Positions 25,460 through 34,888 of a DNA stretch of 64,000 nt are shown piece by piece. The stretch is taken from the NCBI GenBank assembly GCA_964581565.1, contig CAZOOZ010000002.1:1-64000 (forward strand), read 5' to 3'. The notes under the pieces were generated by a model, which made no database searches, was not told the DNA's origin, and worked only from the letters and a program-made list of their open reading frames with translations. Position 1 is the stretch's first letter. Each line of letters opens with the position of its first letter. The translations under genes were made by a program, and so were the position numbers. The DNA is from UBA1433 sp964581565. Lineage in GTDB: Bacteria > Bacillota > Clostridia > Eubacteriales > UBA1433.

Positions 25460-26939
25460 TTGTTTTGCTCTCTCCTTTCCGTGATTTAATTTTAAATATC
25501 AATCCCAATATCTGAAGTGCTATCAGCGGCGTCATTGCCACCAGCGCGATCATTCCAAAACCGTCAATGAGCACATTCGCGCCTTGCGTTGCCTGTGCCG
25601 CCCCCTGTGCAAACGCCAGTATAAATGTCGCCGTCATCGGCCCTGATGCAACACCTCCCGAGTCAAACGCGATCCCTATAAACAATTTCGGCACAAAATA
25701 CATCAGGGCAATTGCGATCACATAGCCGGGAAGCAGGCAATGCCACAACTGAAAACTTGGTATGATAATCCGCATCATTGACAAAGCCACCGCAATGCCG
25801 ACTCCTATGGCCAGAGCGAAGAGAACGATTCTTCTCTGCACATATCCGCTTGTGACATCTTCTATCTGATGCGTGAGCACGTAGACCGCAGGCTCCGCTA
25901 AAATCGTCACAAACCCTAAAACAAATCCCGCAACGACAATGGATGCCTTATTTGCAGAGGCCATCGCATAGCCCACAGCTTTCCCGGCGTCCATAAATCC
26001 TGCGTTCACACCTGCAAGAAACAAAATCATGCCAATAAACGTAAAGATAAGTCCAAATAAAATTCTTCGCACAGTTCTTTTGGAAAGTTTCAATGAAAAC
26101 TTTTGTAGAATAAGAAAAATAAGCACGATAGGCAGCAAGGCCAAAAACACTTCCCATATCAGTATCGGCAGTGTTGCGGCAAAAGGCCCCATAACAGATG
26201 CCGGTGTTTTTTCCTGCAATTCAATCCCTGCCGAAATGAGGCTGCTTTTTGAGAAAATGCTCATCATCAGCACGGATATAACAGCGCCCGCCGAAGCAAT
26301 GGCCACGAGCCCGAAGCTATCTTTCTCTGATGCTTTGCTGTTCTTTTTCATCGTCGCCACCCCCATTGCCAAAGCCAAAAGAAAAGGCACGGCAACAGCA
26401 CCGGTTGTTGCGCCTGAAGCGTCGAATGAAATAGCCAGAAATTCCGACGAAGTCAGTATTGATAAAATCAAAATGATGAAATACAGTACTGTAAGTATGA
26501 TATATAAGGGCAGATTATAAACAATTCTTAAAAATCCCAAAGCTACCATAAAGGAAATACCGACAGACACAATAACGACAAGGCTCATTTTTGATATTGT
26601 CCCGCCCGTTACCAAGTCCACCTGTCCCGCAAGAATATGTAGATCGGGTTCGGCAATTGAAATAATAAAACCGAGTAAGAGCGCGCCGAAAAGCACGATC
26701 CATAATTTGTTATATCTCACGATTGCCGAGCCGATCGCATTGCCGATCGGGCTGATGGCCAGATCCACGCCAAACAAGAAAATAGAAAGACTGAATATAA
26801 TAAAGACCGCTCCGATCAAGAACCGAGCCATCTGTGTTGCGCCCAATGGTGTAAAAAGAAAATTCAGCAGCACAACCAAAACCGTAATCGGCAAAACCGC
26901 GAAAATGACTTCTTTTAATTTATAGCCCAGCCCGTTCAA
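25452..26939 (-). CDS. DUF1538 integral membrane protein
   Basis: 495 residues with about 12 membrane segments in two homologous halves. Both halves contain a GxAEPxxxxL motif (FIISIAEPDLHILAGQV and FVTILAEPAVYVLTHQI) and an FDxxGxxxGPxxxxF-like motif (SFDASGATTGAVAVPF and AFDSGGVASGPMTATF). This is the DUF1538 pattern, a putative transporter family. The coupled PII-like gene suggests ligand-controlled transport. The substrate is unknown. Confidence 0.85.
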   Translation of the reverse strand: MNGLGYKLKEVIFAVLPITVLVVLLNFLFTPLGATQMARFLIGAVFIIFSLSIFLFGVDLAISPIGNAIGSAIVRYNKLWIVLFGALLLGFIISIAEPDLHILAGQVDLVTGGTISKMSLVVIVSVGISFMVALGFLRIVYNLPLYIILTVLYFIILILSILTSSEFLAISFDASGATTGAVAVPFLLALAMGVATMKKNSKASEKDSFGLVAIASAGAVISVLMMSIFSKSSLISAGIELQEKTPASVMGPFAATLPILIWEVFLALLPIVLIFLILQKFSLKLSKRTVRRILFGLIFTFIGMILFLAGVNAGFMDAGKAVGYAMASANKASIVVAGFVLGFVTILAEPAVYVLTHQIEDVTSGYVQRRIVLFALAIGVGIAVALSMMRIIIPSFQLWHCLLPGYVIAIALMYFVPKLFIGIAFDSGGVASGPMTATFILAFAQGAAQATQGANVLIDGFGMIALVAMTPLIALQILGLIFKIKSRKGESKTNA

Positions 26940-27078
26940 TCATCTCTCTCCTTTTTGCAGTGATTACCATGCCATAGATCATTTATTAATTATTTTACCA
27001 TTTGGGCTGCTTCATTTCCACATTTATCATTCATTTGTGTGCAAAAAGAATATTGTTTTATTATTGGTATTCCTTGAG

Positions 27079-27426
27079 CTATCTATCATATAACCTAATG
27101 AATTCGTCAGCGGTTTTGTCACAAATCTCGGCGCATTTTTGACAGTGCTCATCTTTGAAACTTACACATTCTTTTGCGCAGAGCCGGCAAAGCTGCCCGC
27201 CAATCAACCCGTGCTGCTCGGCAAACTCTGCGCCCATTGCCATAAGTGCCGCCGAAGTCTGGCACATCACAGCGCACTCTAAGAGCATGCTGATACATTT
27301 TGTTCTTTTACTGGCATCAGGTTCATTTAAGCATAACTGAAAACACTCATAACAAGCTTGTGCGCATTTTGTAGATGCGTCAATGCAAGCTTGCATCGCC
27401 TCTCCGCCTTTTGCTATAACTCCCAT
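27079..27426 (-). CDS. Csp-type four-helix-bundle Cys protein (copper storage-like)
   Basis: 115 residues, all helical, with Cys pairs along helices: CIDASTKCAQACYECFQLC, LLECAVMCQTS, LCRLCAKEC and CQKCAEICDK. This is the Csp/DUF326 pattern in which cysteines line the bundle core and bind Cu(I). No signal peptide, so a cytosolic form. RBS AAGGAGAATAC. Confidence 0.85.
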   Translation of the reverse strand: MGVIAKGGEAMQACIDASTKCAQACYECFQLCLNEPDASKRTKCISMLLECAVMCQTSAALMAMGAEFAEQHGLIGGQLCRLCAKECVSFKDEHCQKCAEICDKTADEFIRLYDR

Positions 27427-27563
27427 TGTATTCTCCTTAATTGGTTTTTTGTGATTATTATTAAATTTAAAAATAAAATTATTCTTTTATTTCATAATTA
27501 TAAATATTATTAAATGGAAAAATATGGTAAAATAAAAAATCATAGAATCTAAAAAGGAAATTT

Positions 27564-28253
27564 ATGCAAAAAGAAAAACTCGATCAATATTTTGCTATTA
27601 ATCCGTTCGAAACACTGGGTAACATAGTCTTTAATTTATTTGTTGAAGAAATCGCCTCATGCAATCTCATGCCCGGTACCAAATTAAATATCTCAAAAAT
27701 TGCCGATGACTTAAATATAAGCCGTACTCCCGTGCGGGAAGCTTTAAATAGATTAAGCGAAATTGGTTTTATCAAAATATATAAAAAAGGATATTATGTA
27801 TCCGAAGTTACCTCAAAAGATATAACAAAAATTTATTTTATACGTTCCGCATTAGAAAGCAAAGCCGCATTTTTATGTGCCCAGCTAAAAAATTTTTCCG
27901 AATTGGAACAATTAAAAAAAATTAATGATGATTTTATGAGCGATGTACGTGATTTTGATCATTTAATAACATTGGATTCTCAATTCCATACCATTCTAAT
28001 ATCGTCTTGCGGCAATGAATACCTAATGGAATGCTACCGCTTGCTGCAAAATAAATTTACCAGATTACAAAGACAAAATTTAAAAGTGGTAGCCGAGAAA
28101 AATAAAACCATCAATGCCGGAAAAATAGCGGCAGAGCATAACGCAATCATCAATTCGATCCAGTTGAACATGCCCGAGCTCGCTGAGAAAGAAATGCAAA
28201 ATCATCTTAATTCAGGTTTGGCGCATGCCTTATTGTTTACTGATGCAACATAA
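27564..28253 (+). CDS. GntR-family regulator (FadR/FCD type)
   Basis: 229 residues. A winged helix (ISKIADDLNISRTPVREALN) is followed by an all-helical FCD ligand domain containing EXXR/H residues (SALESKAAFLC, DSQFHTILISSCG, EHNAIINSI). Such regulators respond to organic acids. The neighbours do not identify the target. RBS AAAGGAAATTT. Confidence 0.85.
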   Translation: MQKEKLDQYFAINPFETLGNIVFNLFVEEIASCNLMPGTKLNISKIADDLNISRTPVREALNRLSEIGFIKIYKKGYYVSEVTSKDITKIYFIRSALESKAAFLCAQLKNFSELEQLKKINDDFMSDVRDFDHLITLDSQFHTILISSCGNEYLMECYRLLQNKFTRLQRQNLKVVAEKNKTINAGKIAAEHNAIINSIQLNMPELAEKEMQNHLNSGLAHALLFTDAT

Positions 28254-28419
28254 AACAAGTATGCTTTTATAATTGTTCGTATAATAATACAATTTATATC
28301 ATGCTCAAATATAAATGTTTTTTATTTGAAATTTCAAATATTATATGTTATGAATAGAATAGTAAAATTAACAAATAAAATAAAGTATTTGTTAATTTTT
28401 TATTGCAGCGTAATTAAAG

Positions 28420-28720
28420 CAGGGAGGTGATAGCCTTTGGCGTTTGTGTTCGTATCAGGTGGGCAGATTTTAATCGATATTGACACAAAAAAAATGAAAA
28501 AGAAAATTCATAAACTGAGTTTCAAGGGCAATAGGTTGCATTCCCGTCTGGTATATAACATTTGTTATATACGCAATTTATTGCCCCGAAAACCAGTCGT
28601 CGAGCGACATGCTGTTTGTCGTTTTTTGAAAAACTAAAGCCGTTAAGAATTTTTTCAGACAGCAAAATCGGTCTAAAATAAACCACCTGTATTTCAGTGG
28701 CTTTTTTTATTTTTTCTTCA
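28420..28720 (+). other. Possible type I toxin-like or small-RNA locus
   Basis: GGGAGGTGATAGCC, the ribosome site style of clostridial holin-like type I toxins, precedes TTG at 28437 and a 66-codon frame. The protein lacks the expected single hydrophobic helix and is not convincing. An inner palindrome GTATATAACATTTGTTATATAC lies at about 28551-28572, and a terminator CCACCTGTATTTCAGTGGC plus T run follows near 28683-28710. It could be a decayed toxin gene or a small structured RNA. The rest of 28254-28930 is AT-rich and empty. Confidence 0.25.
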
Positions 28721-28933
28721 TCGTTCTCTTTAATTATCAAATACTTAATAAAAGTATTTTATTAAGTATTGTGATATTTATTATCGATTTTAATATACTT
28801 TTTATTACTATACTAATCATTTTGTTACAATATAAAACTTTTTGCTTGTAATATATATTATATCATACTATAATTATAATATCATTTTGAGATAAATTGC
28901 GAGAATAAAAAGAAAAAAGGAGTAGGTTGAATA

Positions 28934-29413
28934 GTGAAAAAATTTTTAATTGTATTAGTTATTCTTATGTTATGTTTTGGCGTTGTGGCTTGCGGCTCTT
29001 CAAGCACCACCGAAGAAGAAGTTACATATTCTGTCGGAGATCCTTTAGAATACAATGGTGTCACCTACACACTGCTTAGTGTCGACACATCAGCGGGCGA
29101 TGATTGGGATGAACCGGCAGCCGGAAATGAATTTGTTATAGTAACTGTTAAAATCGAAAACAATTCAGGCGAAAAAATTTCATATAATTCATTGGATTGG
29201 CAAATGCTGAACACTGACGGGCAATACGCAGATGAAGCTTGGGTTATTTTGGATTCCGACACAAACTTGGGCAGTGGAGAGCTGGCCGATGCCGGCACAA
29301 AAGAGGGAACAATCGTTTTTGAAGAACCCAAAGACGCTACAGGCTTAAAACTTTGTTATTACGAAAATATTCTTTTTGATGAAGAACCGTCATTTGAAAT
29401 TAATCTTGACTAG
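28934..29413 (+). CDS. DUF4352-type lipoprotein
   Basis: 159 residues from GTG (AAAGGAGTAGGTTGAATA upstream). Signal peptide with lipobox GVVACGSS, then a beta-sandwich domain of DUF4352 type (EYNGVTYTLLSV, NEFVIVTVKIENNSGEKI, GTIVFEEP). It is anchored outside the membrane. The Ca2+- or ligand-binding role is unknown. It is coupled to the membrane gene that follows 9 bp later. Confidence 0.8.
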   Translation: MKKFLIVLVILMLCFGVVACGSSSTTEEEVTYSVGDPLEYNGVTYTLLSVDTSAGDDWDEPAAGNEFVIVTVKIENNSGEKISYNSLDWQMLNTDGQYADEAWVILDSDTNLGSGELADAGTKEGTIVFEEPKDATGLKLCYYENILFDEEPSFEINLD

Positions 29414-29422
29414 GGTAAATAT

Positions 29423-29809
29423 ATGAAAGCAAAAAGAAGCATCATTTTATTAATTACATCGATCCTTTCTACAGCGTATTTTATCTACCTGATTGTTTAC
29501 TTCGGCAGTGCCATCGGCACTACCACAGGCAGTGAACAAGCAGGTGCCGCTCTGGCCACGGCTCTCGTGCTGCCCCATATTATTTTGATAGCAGTCGGCG
29601 CCATCTTTAGTTGGCTCGGATTTTTCCTGCGCATGAAAGGATTAACCTTGGTCGGGGCAATATTCTTTACGATAGCGCTGTTTGTCTTCTTGCCGTATTT
29701 CATGTTCTCTGCACCACTGCTTATCTTAGGGTTTATAAGCTTTGCAAATCAAAACAAACTCAGCAAAGCAGCAGCAGAACCTAAGCAAGAAGAAATTTCA
29801 GATAAATAA
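29423..29809 (+). CDS. Small integral membrane protein
   Basis: 128 residues with four likely membrane helices (IILLITSILSTAYFIYLIVY; ALATALVLPHIILIAVGAIF; LTLVGAIFFTIALFVFL; FSAPLLILGFISFA) and a charged C-terminal tail. It is co-transcribed with the DUF4352 lipoprotein. Function unknown. Confidence 0.7.
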   Translation: MKAKRSIILLITSILSTAYFIYLIVYFGSAIGTTTGSEQAGAALATALVLPHIILIAVGAIFSWLGFFLRMKGLTLVGAIFFTIALFVFLPYFMFSAPLLILGFISFANQNKLSKAAAEPKQEEISDK

Positions 29810-29867
29810 TCATTTCATTATAGTCCCTCGCAATTTACCGATAAATTATCATTACTTCACTTAAAAA

Positions 29868-29895
29868 GAGAGTTTACTCTCTTTTTTTGATTGAA
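29868..29895. terminator. Terminator after the lipoprotein operon
   Basis: AAAGAGAG TTTA CTCTCTTTTTTT hairpin with T run for the plus-strand unit. Confidence 0.6.
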
Positions 29896-29956
29896 AACAA
29901 AAAACACTGTATACAGTGTTTAAAGTTATATCGGGTTTTTACTGCGATGTATCTTA

Positions 29957-30493
29957 TCAATAGCTTTCTATTAGCTCTACAATCGGTGCTATCGTGGCTT
30001 TATCTACAAAATTAACTTTTTCACCAAATGTCTGAAGCATTTGAATATCATCTTGTGTCCGCTGTGAAGCAGGCTTTTTTTCAACCACTTTTTTGACCAT
30101 CCCCATCATGCTTCGATGCATAAAATTAAGTTTGCTGTAATCCATGCCGCCGCGCAAATGAAAAATCGATATTGTGGCTTTCATTTGATCTGTAAAATTT
30201 TTTTCAATAATAGGCGTAAAACTCTCAACATCTTGTGGATTTGCAAGCCCAACCGTGAATACTATGACGTTTTTGTTTTCTAACAGAGACATATTTTTCT
30301 TAATAAGGGCAATACCATTTATGCCGCTTGCATAGAGCCCCCCGCCGAAAATAACGTTTTGATACTTGTCAAAATCGTCTTTTTTGAATTCCGAAGACTC
30401 ATATAAATCGGCATGAAGCGCCTCTTTCAGCCACTGTGCATATTGCTTCGTCGAGCCATACTTGCTTGCGTAAATAACAGCTGTATCAGCCAT
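29957..30493 (-). CDS. Flavodoxin-domain protein (HemG-like)
   Basis: 178 residues. FMN phosphate-binding loop YASKYGSTKQYA at the N-terminus, then VIFGGGLYASGI and VIVFTVGLANP. It resembles flavodoxin-fold proteins of the HemG-like group, but the oxidase function is not shown. The C-terminus is longer and helical. It is divergent from the cupin gene. Confidence 0.8.
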   Translation of the reverse strand: MADTAVIYASKYGSTKQYAQWLKEALHADLYESSEFKKDDFDKYQNVIFGGGLYASGINGIALIKKNMSLLENKNVIVFTVGLANPQDVESFTPIIEKNFTDQMKATISIFHLRGGMDYSKLNFMHRSMMGMVKKVVEKKPASQRTQDDIQMLQTFGEKVNFVDKATIAPIVELIESY

Positions 30494-30705
30494 TTACCTC
30501 TCTCCTTTCATGTATTTATACGTTCATGATGTTTTCATTATATAATGAATGTTTTTTTTGTCAAATTTTGATACTACCAGCAATTCCTGCAAAGAGCGCA
30601 AAGTATAACAAAAAAATACATCTGGTATTTTTTTCTTGTCATCAGGCGGCATTGTATCATATAATGGAGATTGCATACTGCAAAATTAATTTAGGAGGAT
30701 TTAAA

Positions 30706-31071
30706 ATGATAGCATCCCATGTTGATAATGTTAAGTTAGTAGACCTCTACAGTGACGCTTATAAAAATGTAAAAGGCAAAGTGCTTATCTCCCCTGCATG
30801 CGGCTCGGACGAGATGGTGCTTCGTTTGTTTGAAGTGGGCCAAGAAGGTTATTCCGCAAACCACGATCATGATTATCCACATTACGTGTATGTTGTGGAG
30901 GGTGAAGGGTATGTGGAAATAGATCATCAAAAATACCCGATCCAGGCAGGTTCATTTTCTTTTATTCCTCCCGGCATGCAGCATCAGCTCGTCAATACAG
31001 CTCAAGACGGCTCACTGATGAAATTTTTATGCATGGTGCCGGTACGAGGCCATATCGGCTTTGGCGATTAA
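30706..31071 (+). CDS. Cupin-domain protein
   Basis: 121 residues from ATG with GGAGGATTTAAA; an upstream in-frame extension has no RBS. The single cupin barrel has metal-ligand residues HDHDYPHYVYVVEGEG and later GMQHQLVN. It could be a small-molecule-binding or isomerase-type cupin. Substrate not deducible. Confidence 0.8.
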   Translation: MIASHVDNVKLVDLYSDAYKNVKGKVLISPACGSDEMVLRLFEVGQEGYSANHDHDYPHYVYVVEGEGYVEIDHQKYPIQAGSFSFIPPGMQHQLVNTAQDGSLMKFLCMVPVRGHIGFGD

Positions 31072-31105
31072 CACCTCTCTTTTCATCTTGGTAAATTCAG
31101 CATAC

Positions 31106-31138
31106 ATAATGGGTCATCTTTTTTTTAAGATGGCCTTT
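31106..31138. terminator. Terminator between the cupin and ferredoxin genes
   Basis: GGTCATCTT TTTTTT AAGATGGCC hairpin followed by TTTTGT, between convergent genes. Confidence 0.55.
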
Positions 31139-31147
31139 TGTATTGCA

Positions 31148-32020
31148 TCATTTTTCTTTTAAATATTGACGTACACCTTTATATGTAAATCCTTTGGCAA
31201 TATTGTCAATACCAGAAGAACTGATTATATTGACTGCTTTTTTCTCAATTTTTTCCAGATCAAATCCGTCTTTGATGAGTAATTTTTTCCCCACACCCGC
31301 CTCAATCGCATTTTGCGGGCAACCATAGATACATCTAAGACATATGGCACACTTTCCGTTAAAGATTGGTCTGTCCTCATGCATCTGTATATTACCGGTC
31401 GGACAATGCCGCGCACACCAGCCACAGCCAATACAAGCCGATGTTGCGCGCAATCTTTTTCCAAACGATTTCCCAAACTTCTTGGCAAGCGCTCCGCATT
31501 TACAGAGCACTCTGTCGATAACAAGAGGCTTTGTACGCCGTCCCACATGTGCTGTTATTTCACTCACCGCACGATGCACTTTTTGAGGCATTGCTTGTAA
31601 AATCATCGCATTGATCATATCGGTATTATTCATAAAACAATTTGCCGGCATGATCAGCATTTCTTCATAAAACACATCATACCCCTTTTTTCCAAGAGCT
31701 TTATTTACCGCCACCCTGCATGCCGTGTTCGTCAGCATCTCCCCGCCGCCCGATACCGAACAAACAGCCGCAAGAACACCTGCTCTGTTTGGAATGCTTT
31801 CGATCCATTCGTCAACAGGTTTTGGCGCATTCGCCGCATAAACAGGATACAGTAAAAGCAAAAGCTCTCCTATAGGCATAGGGTTTGACTCTACACATAT
31901 CCGGCTTTTATAAACCGTAACGCCGATTTCTTCAAATGCTTTTTCAAATGCATCCGCAACCCGTGCCGTGCCGCCTGTTCCGCTGAAAAAAACTATATCC
32001 GCCGATTGTATTTGTTCCAT
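31148..32020 (-). CDS. EFR1-type flavodoxin-ferredoxin fusion
   Basis: 290 residues. Residues 1-150 are a flavodoxin-like fold (VFFSGTGGTARVADAF, LLLLYPVYAANAPKP, CSVSGGGEM). Near 200-250 are two [4Fe-4S] motifs (CIGCGWCARHCPTG, CAICLRCIYGCPQNA). EFR1-family proteins transfer electrons to unknown partners. It stands alone with a terminator at each side. Confidence 0.85.
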   Translation of the reverse strand: MEQIQSADIVFFSGTGGTARVADAFEKAFEEIGVTVYKSRICVESNPMPIGELLLLLYPVYAANAPKPVDEWIESIPNRAGVLAAVCSVSGGGEMLTNTACRVAVNKALGKKGYDVFYEEMLIMPANCFMNNTDMINAMILQAMPQKVHRAVSEITAHVGRRTKPLVIDRVLCKCGALAKKFGKSFGKRLRATSACIGCGWCARHCPTGNIQMHEDRPIFNGKCAICLRCIYGCPQNAIEAGVGKKLLIKDGFDLEKIEKKAVNIISSSGIDNIAKGFTYKGVRQYLKEK

Positions 32021-32181
32021 TAACTTTCCTCAAATAAGCCTGTATTATATTATTTTATTGGCATCATTTTTAAGATAAGAAAAAATATCTGTCCGCTGTC
32101 AAAAATACCATACTATTTTTATTAATTCTATAACTTTTTATGAATTCCTTTTTTTTCGATGATACATGACAAAATTATCAC

Positions 32182-32216
32182 ATAAAAAGGAGTGCGGCTG
32201 CACTCCTTTTTTTATT
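32182..32216. terminator. Terminator of the OB-fold lipoprotein gene
   Basis: AAAAAGGAGTGC GGCT GCACTCCTTTTTTT hairpin. Confidence 0.75.
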
Positions 32217-32233
32217 ATTATAAAAATAATTTT

Positions 32234-33025
32234 CTATTCAACTTTTACATTAAATTTGAATAAATCAACATCTTCTCTGTAATTATCCGAGCTTCCTTCA
32301 AATTCAAGTTGAAAATCTTCTTGATTAATGGCCGGAAAACATATTATTCCTTCCGACTCTATACCAACTTTTAAATCTGTCTGTATTTCGGGATATTCAG
32401 CATCCCAGTTACTCTGTTCTTCATATTGCTTATTGCCCTGTATCAGAACAGCATAAAAACTATATAATGAAAATTCACTCTTCCCGCCGTTTTTGACTTT
32501 TAAATATACCCTCGTTTCATTCTCCGCAAATTCAATCTTTTGCACAGTGACGCTGTATCCAAGATGCGTCACCGTTTTCTTTTCGGGTACAACTTCAAGA
32601 ATTGTGGGAGCCATTACTTCTTGATAGGATGATATTTCAAGAGTGCTTGCAACAATCATTGGCGCTGTTACACTGCCGCCATACGCATTGGTGCCTTCAA
32701 ATTCATCTTCCACCGTTCCTGTTACTTTGATATAATCATCATCCTCTACATCAAAATCAGGATCCGCATAACCAATGATTGTATTATTCTCATAGTTTTC
32801 CGGATCTTGATACACCTGCATATAAACCGCATCAGCATCTCTTTCTACAAGAAAAACTTTTCCTGTGAGTGTCACCGGTCTTCCTTTAAAGGCCGCGGGG
32901 TCCGTATACATTTGCGCAATTTCCTCATCGGTCAATGGCTCTGTTGAAACAGGTTCACTTGAGCAGGCTGCAAACAATACAACACTTAACAATAGAATCA
33001 AAAAAACTGTAATACTTCTCTTCAT
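32234..33025 (-). CDS. Lipoprotein with OB-like and DUF4352-like domains
   Basis: 263 residues. Signal peptide with lipobox VLFAACSSEP. Residues 40-130 (AFKGRPVTLTGKVFLVERD, DDDYIKVTGTVEDEFEGT) resemble tRNA_anti-like OB folds. Residues about 150-263 resemble the DUF4352 sandwich (YSVTVQKIEFAENETRVYLK). It may belong to the same surface family as the gene at 28934. Function unknown. Confidence 0.7.
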   Translation of the reverse strand: MKRSITVFLILLLSVVLFAACSSEPVSTEPLTDEEIAQMYTDPAAFKGRPVTLTGKVFLVERDADAVYMQVYQDPENYENNTIIGYADPDFDVEDDDYIKVTGTVEDEFEGTNAYGGSVTAPMIVASTLEISSYQEVMAPTILEVVPEKKTVTHLGYSVTVQKIEFAENETRVYLKVKNGGKSEFSLYSFYAVLIQGNKQYEEQSNWDAEYPEIQTDLKVGIESEGIICFPAINQEDFQLEFEGSSDNYREDVDLFKFNVKVE

Positions 33026-33203
33026 TACATTCTCCTTTGCTAAAATATTTACTGCAATATATTATTTTGTTATATTAATAATATCGTAAAGCGCATATTA
33101 TTGCAAGTATTTTTCTATCTTAAATGTATTCATATCTACTATGCTATGCCATTGATACAGTGATATCTTTAAAGTTTTGCAAGAGTTCAAATAAGAATTC
33201 ATA

Positions 33204-33258
33204 CATCTCGCCACCCTCCCACTTGGCTTTTTCAAGATGTGCTGCCCACGTTGACCTG
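33204..33258. repeat. Short intergenic repeat, family B copy 1
   Basis: CATCTCGCCACCCTCCCACT to CCCACGTTGACC. It matches 37845-37899 over about 52 bases with only scattered substitutions and loop changes. It lies downstream of the HD gene terminator. Function unknown. The rest of 33026-33349 holds the hairpin at 33330-33346 only. Confidence 0.5.
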
Positions 33259-33321
33259 TTGCTTCTTACTTAAAATATATTCATAAAATCTCCCGTTGTT
33301 TACACTCTTTTTAATTAATAA

Positions 33322-33348
33322 AATAAAAAAAACGCCTCATAGGCGTCT
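33322..33348. terminator. Terminator of the HD-protein operon
   Basis: ACGCC TCAT AGGCGT with a long T run on the minus strand. Confidence 0.65.
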
Positions 33349-33349
33349 A

Positions 33350-34888
33350 CTATGCTTCTTGCTCAAATTCTATTTTACATAGTTTAGTTGCAAATTCATT
33401 AAATTTAACCTCAAAAATTTCTTCAAGAATACACTTGCTCGCTATAGCAACTTCTTTACAATTTTCTGACATGGTATAAATAAATCCTTGCCATTTATTT
33501 TCCGAAAAGGCTCTTACCCAATCATCAATCGGGAAAACTTCACGTAGTATTATATAATTGTTAAGTGCACCTTCACATTTAATCAAGCATTGTATTGCTT
33601 CTTTAAATTTTGGATTTTGGGGAGAGTCAATCCATATTTCAGACTCTTTAACTTCTTTATTTAAATTATTTTTTATATAATAAGCAATATTAGCAATAAT
33701 GTTTGTCTTAAACTCCTCATCTTCAAATTTCACCATCATATCTTTTTGTTTTTCTACAGTATCAAGTGTTCTCGAGGAGAAACAAAAAGCTCTTTTAGGA
33801 AGCAAACGATTTTTAAACATATTTAATTGTTTAGTAATAGTTGAGTCTGTTAAATCTTTAGAATCTAAATTCAATATCCAGTCATCAGTATATTGAATAT
33901 AATCTATCATATTATTAAATTTTCCGCTCTTATTAATAATCTCTTTTAACATACAGCCTGCAGCTCGAACTTTTTGTTGATTATAAATAGTAGTCCTTAA
34001 CATCATTTTGTTGAATATGATTTCTTCCAGTGCTGCAACTCCAGAAATATCCACAGCTAACCTCAAGACACCCTCTATATCAACTATTATATCTAATGTA
34101 TACATTAATCTAGCTAAATCTACTGCTAAAGGCACTCCTGTTGAATGGGAATCTCTTAAAATATAATCTAATTTATCTGCATCAAATGCTCCATTTATTA
34201 ATTCAATTGCAAAGCCTAAATTTTTTTTATCTTTTTTGTCGATATATCCTACTATCATTTGACCAACAAAATCTAAGTCAATGTCAATATTATAAATTTT
34301 TTTTATAATTTTCTCATTAAATTCTCTTAATGGTTTACTTGTTGCTATAAAATATGAGATAATTTCATGTGCGCTTGCTCCGTTAAAAATTGGATTATTA
34401 TTTTTAATATCATTAAATTCAGAAGAATATATTTGTTCTGACAGATGAGAAAATGGACCATGGCCACAATCATGAAGAATTGCAGCAATGCGACAATTGC
34501 GAAAGACATACTCTCTTTTAATCTTATGCTGCTCTAAAATATTATCTTTATAATTATCATATTTGTCAAAAATAGCATTAACCATTTGACCCACAACAAC
34601 AGTAACTCCTACTGTATGTTCAAATCGATTATGATTTCCCGCTGGAAATACATATGAGGCCACATCTGTCTGCGAAATCCTACGTAATCGTTGTATGATT
34701 GGCAAATCTAAAAATGCAACCTCATAAGGTTGAAAAATATTCGTACCATGAACAGAGTCATGGATCACTTTAGTATTTTTAACTTCTTCATGCTTATAAC
34801 TACTAAAAATTTGTTCTAAAAATTCGTCAATTATTTTTTGTACTTGTTGCTGATTAAGCTGTTTTTTTTGTGTTTTTTCTTCCATCAT
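33350..34888 (-). CDS. HD-superfamily phosphohydrolase (dGTPase/SAMHD1-like)
   Basis: 512 residues. Metal-binding HD motif set: HNRFEHTVGV (H), AAILHDCGHGPFSHLSE (HD), and GAFDADKLDYILRDS (D). This is the COG1078-type arrangement of nucleotide or dNTP phosphohydrolases. Upstream, the unknown 147-residue gene overlaps it by 35 bp, which indicates a two-gene unit. dNTP-hydrolysing HD enzymes occur in phage defence, but that role here is only a possibility. Confidence 0.8.
   Translation of the reverse strand: MMEEKTQKKQLNQQQVQKIIDEFLEQIFSSYKHEEVKNTKVIHDSVHGTNIFQPYEVAFLDLPIIQRLRRISQTDVASYVFPAGNHNRFEHTVGVTVVVGQMVNAIFDKYDNYKDNILEQHKIKREYVFRNCRIAAILHDCGHGPFSHLSEQIYSSEFNDIKNNNPIFNGASAHEIISYFIATSKPLREFNEKIIKKIYNIDIDLDFVGQMIVGYIDKKDKKNLGFAIELINGAFDADKLDYILRDSHSTGVPLAVDLARLMYTLDIIVDIEGVLRLAVDISGVAALEEIIFNKMMLRTTIYNQQKVRAAGCMLKEIINKSGKFNNMIDYIQYTDDWILNLDSKDLTDSTITKQLNMFKNRLLPKRAFCFSSRTLDTVEKQKDMMVKFEDEEFKTNIIANIAYYIKNNLNKEVKESEIWIDSPQNPKFKEAIQCLIKCEGALNNYIILREVFPIDDWVRAFSENKWQGFIYTMSENCKEVAIASKCILEEIFEVKFNEFATKLCKIEFEQEA

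Noticed and set aside
25134..25484. Plus-strand frame opposite the PII-like gene
   Set aside because: Shadow of a clear minus-strand gene; no ribosome site.
28437..28637. 66-codon frame as a real type I toxin
   Set aside because: No hydrophobic helix of the holin-like toxin family; kept only as an uncertain locus.
32865..33089. 74-codon plus-strand frame opposite the lipoprotein start
   Set aside because: Antisense to the signal peptide region; hydrophobic by mirror composition only.
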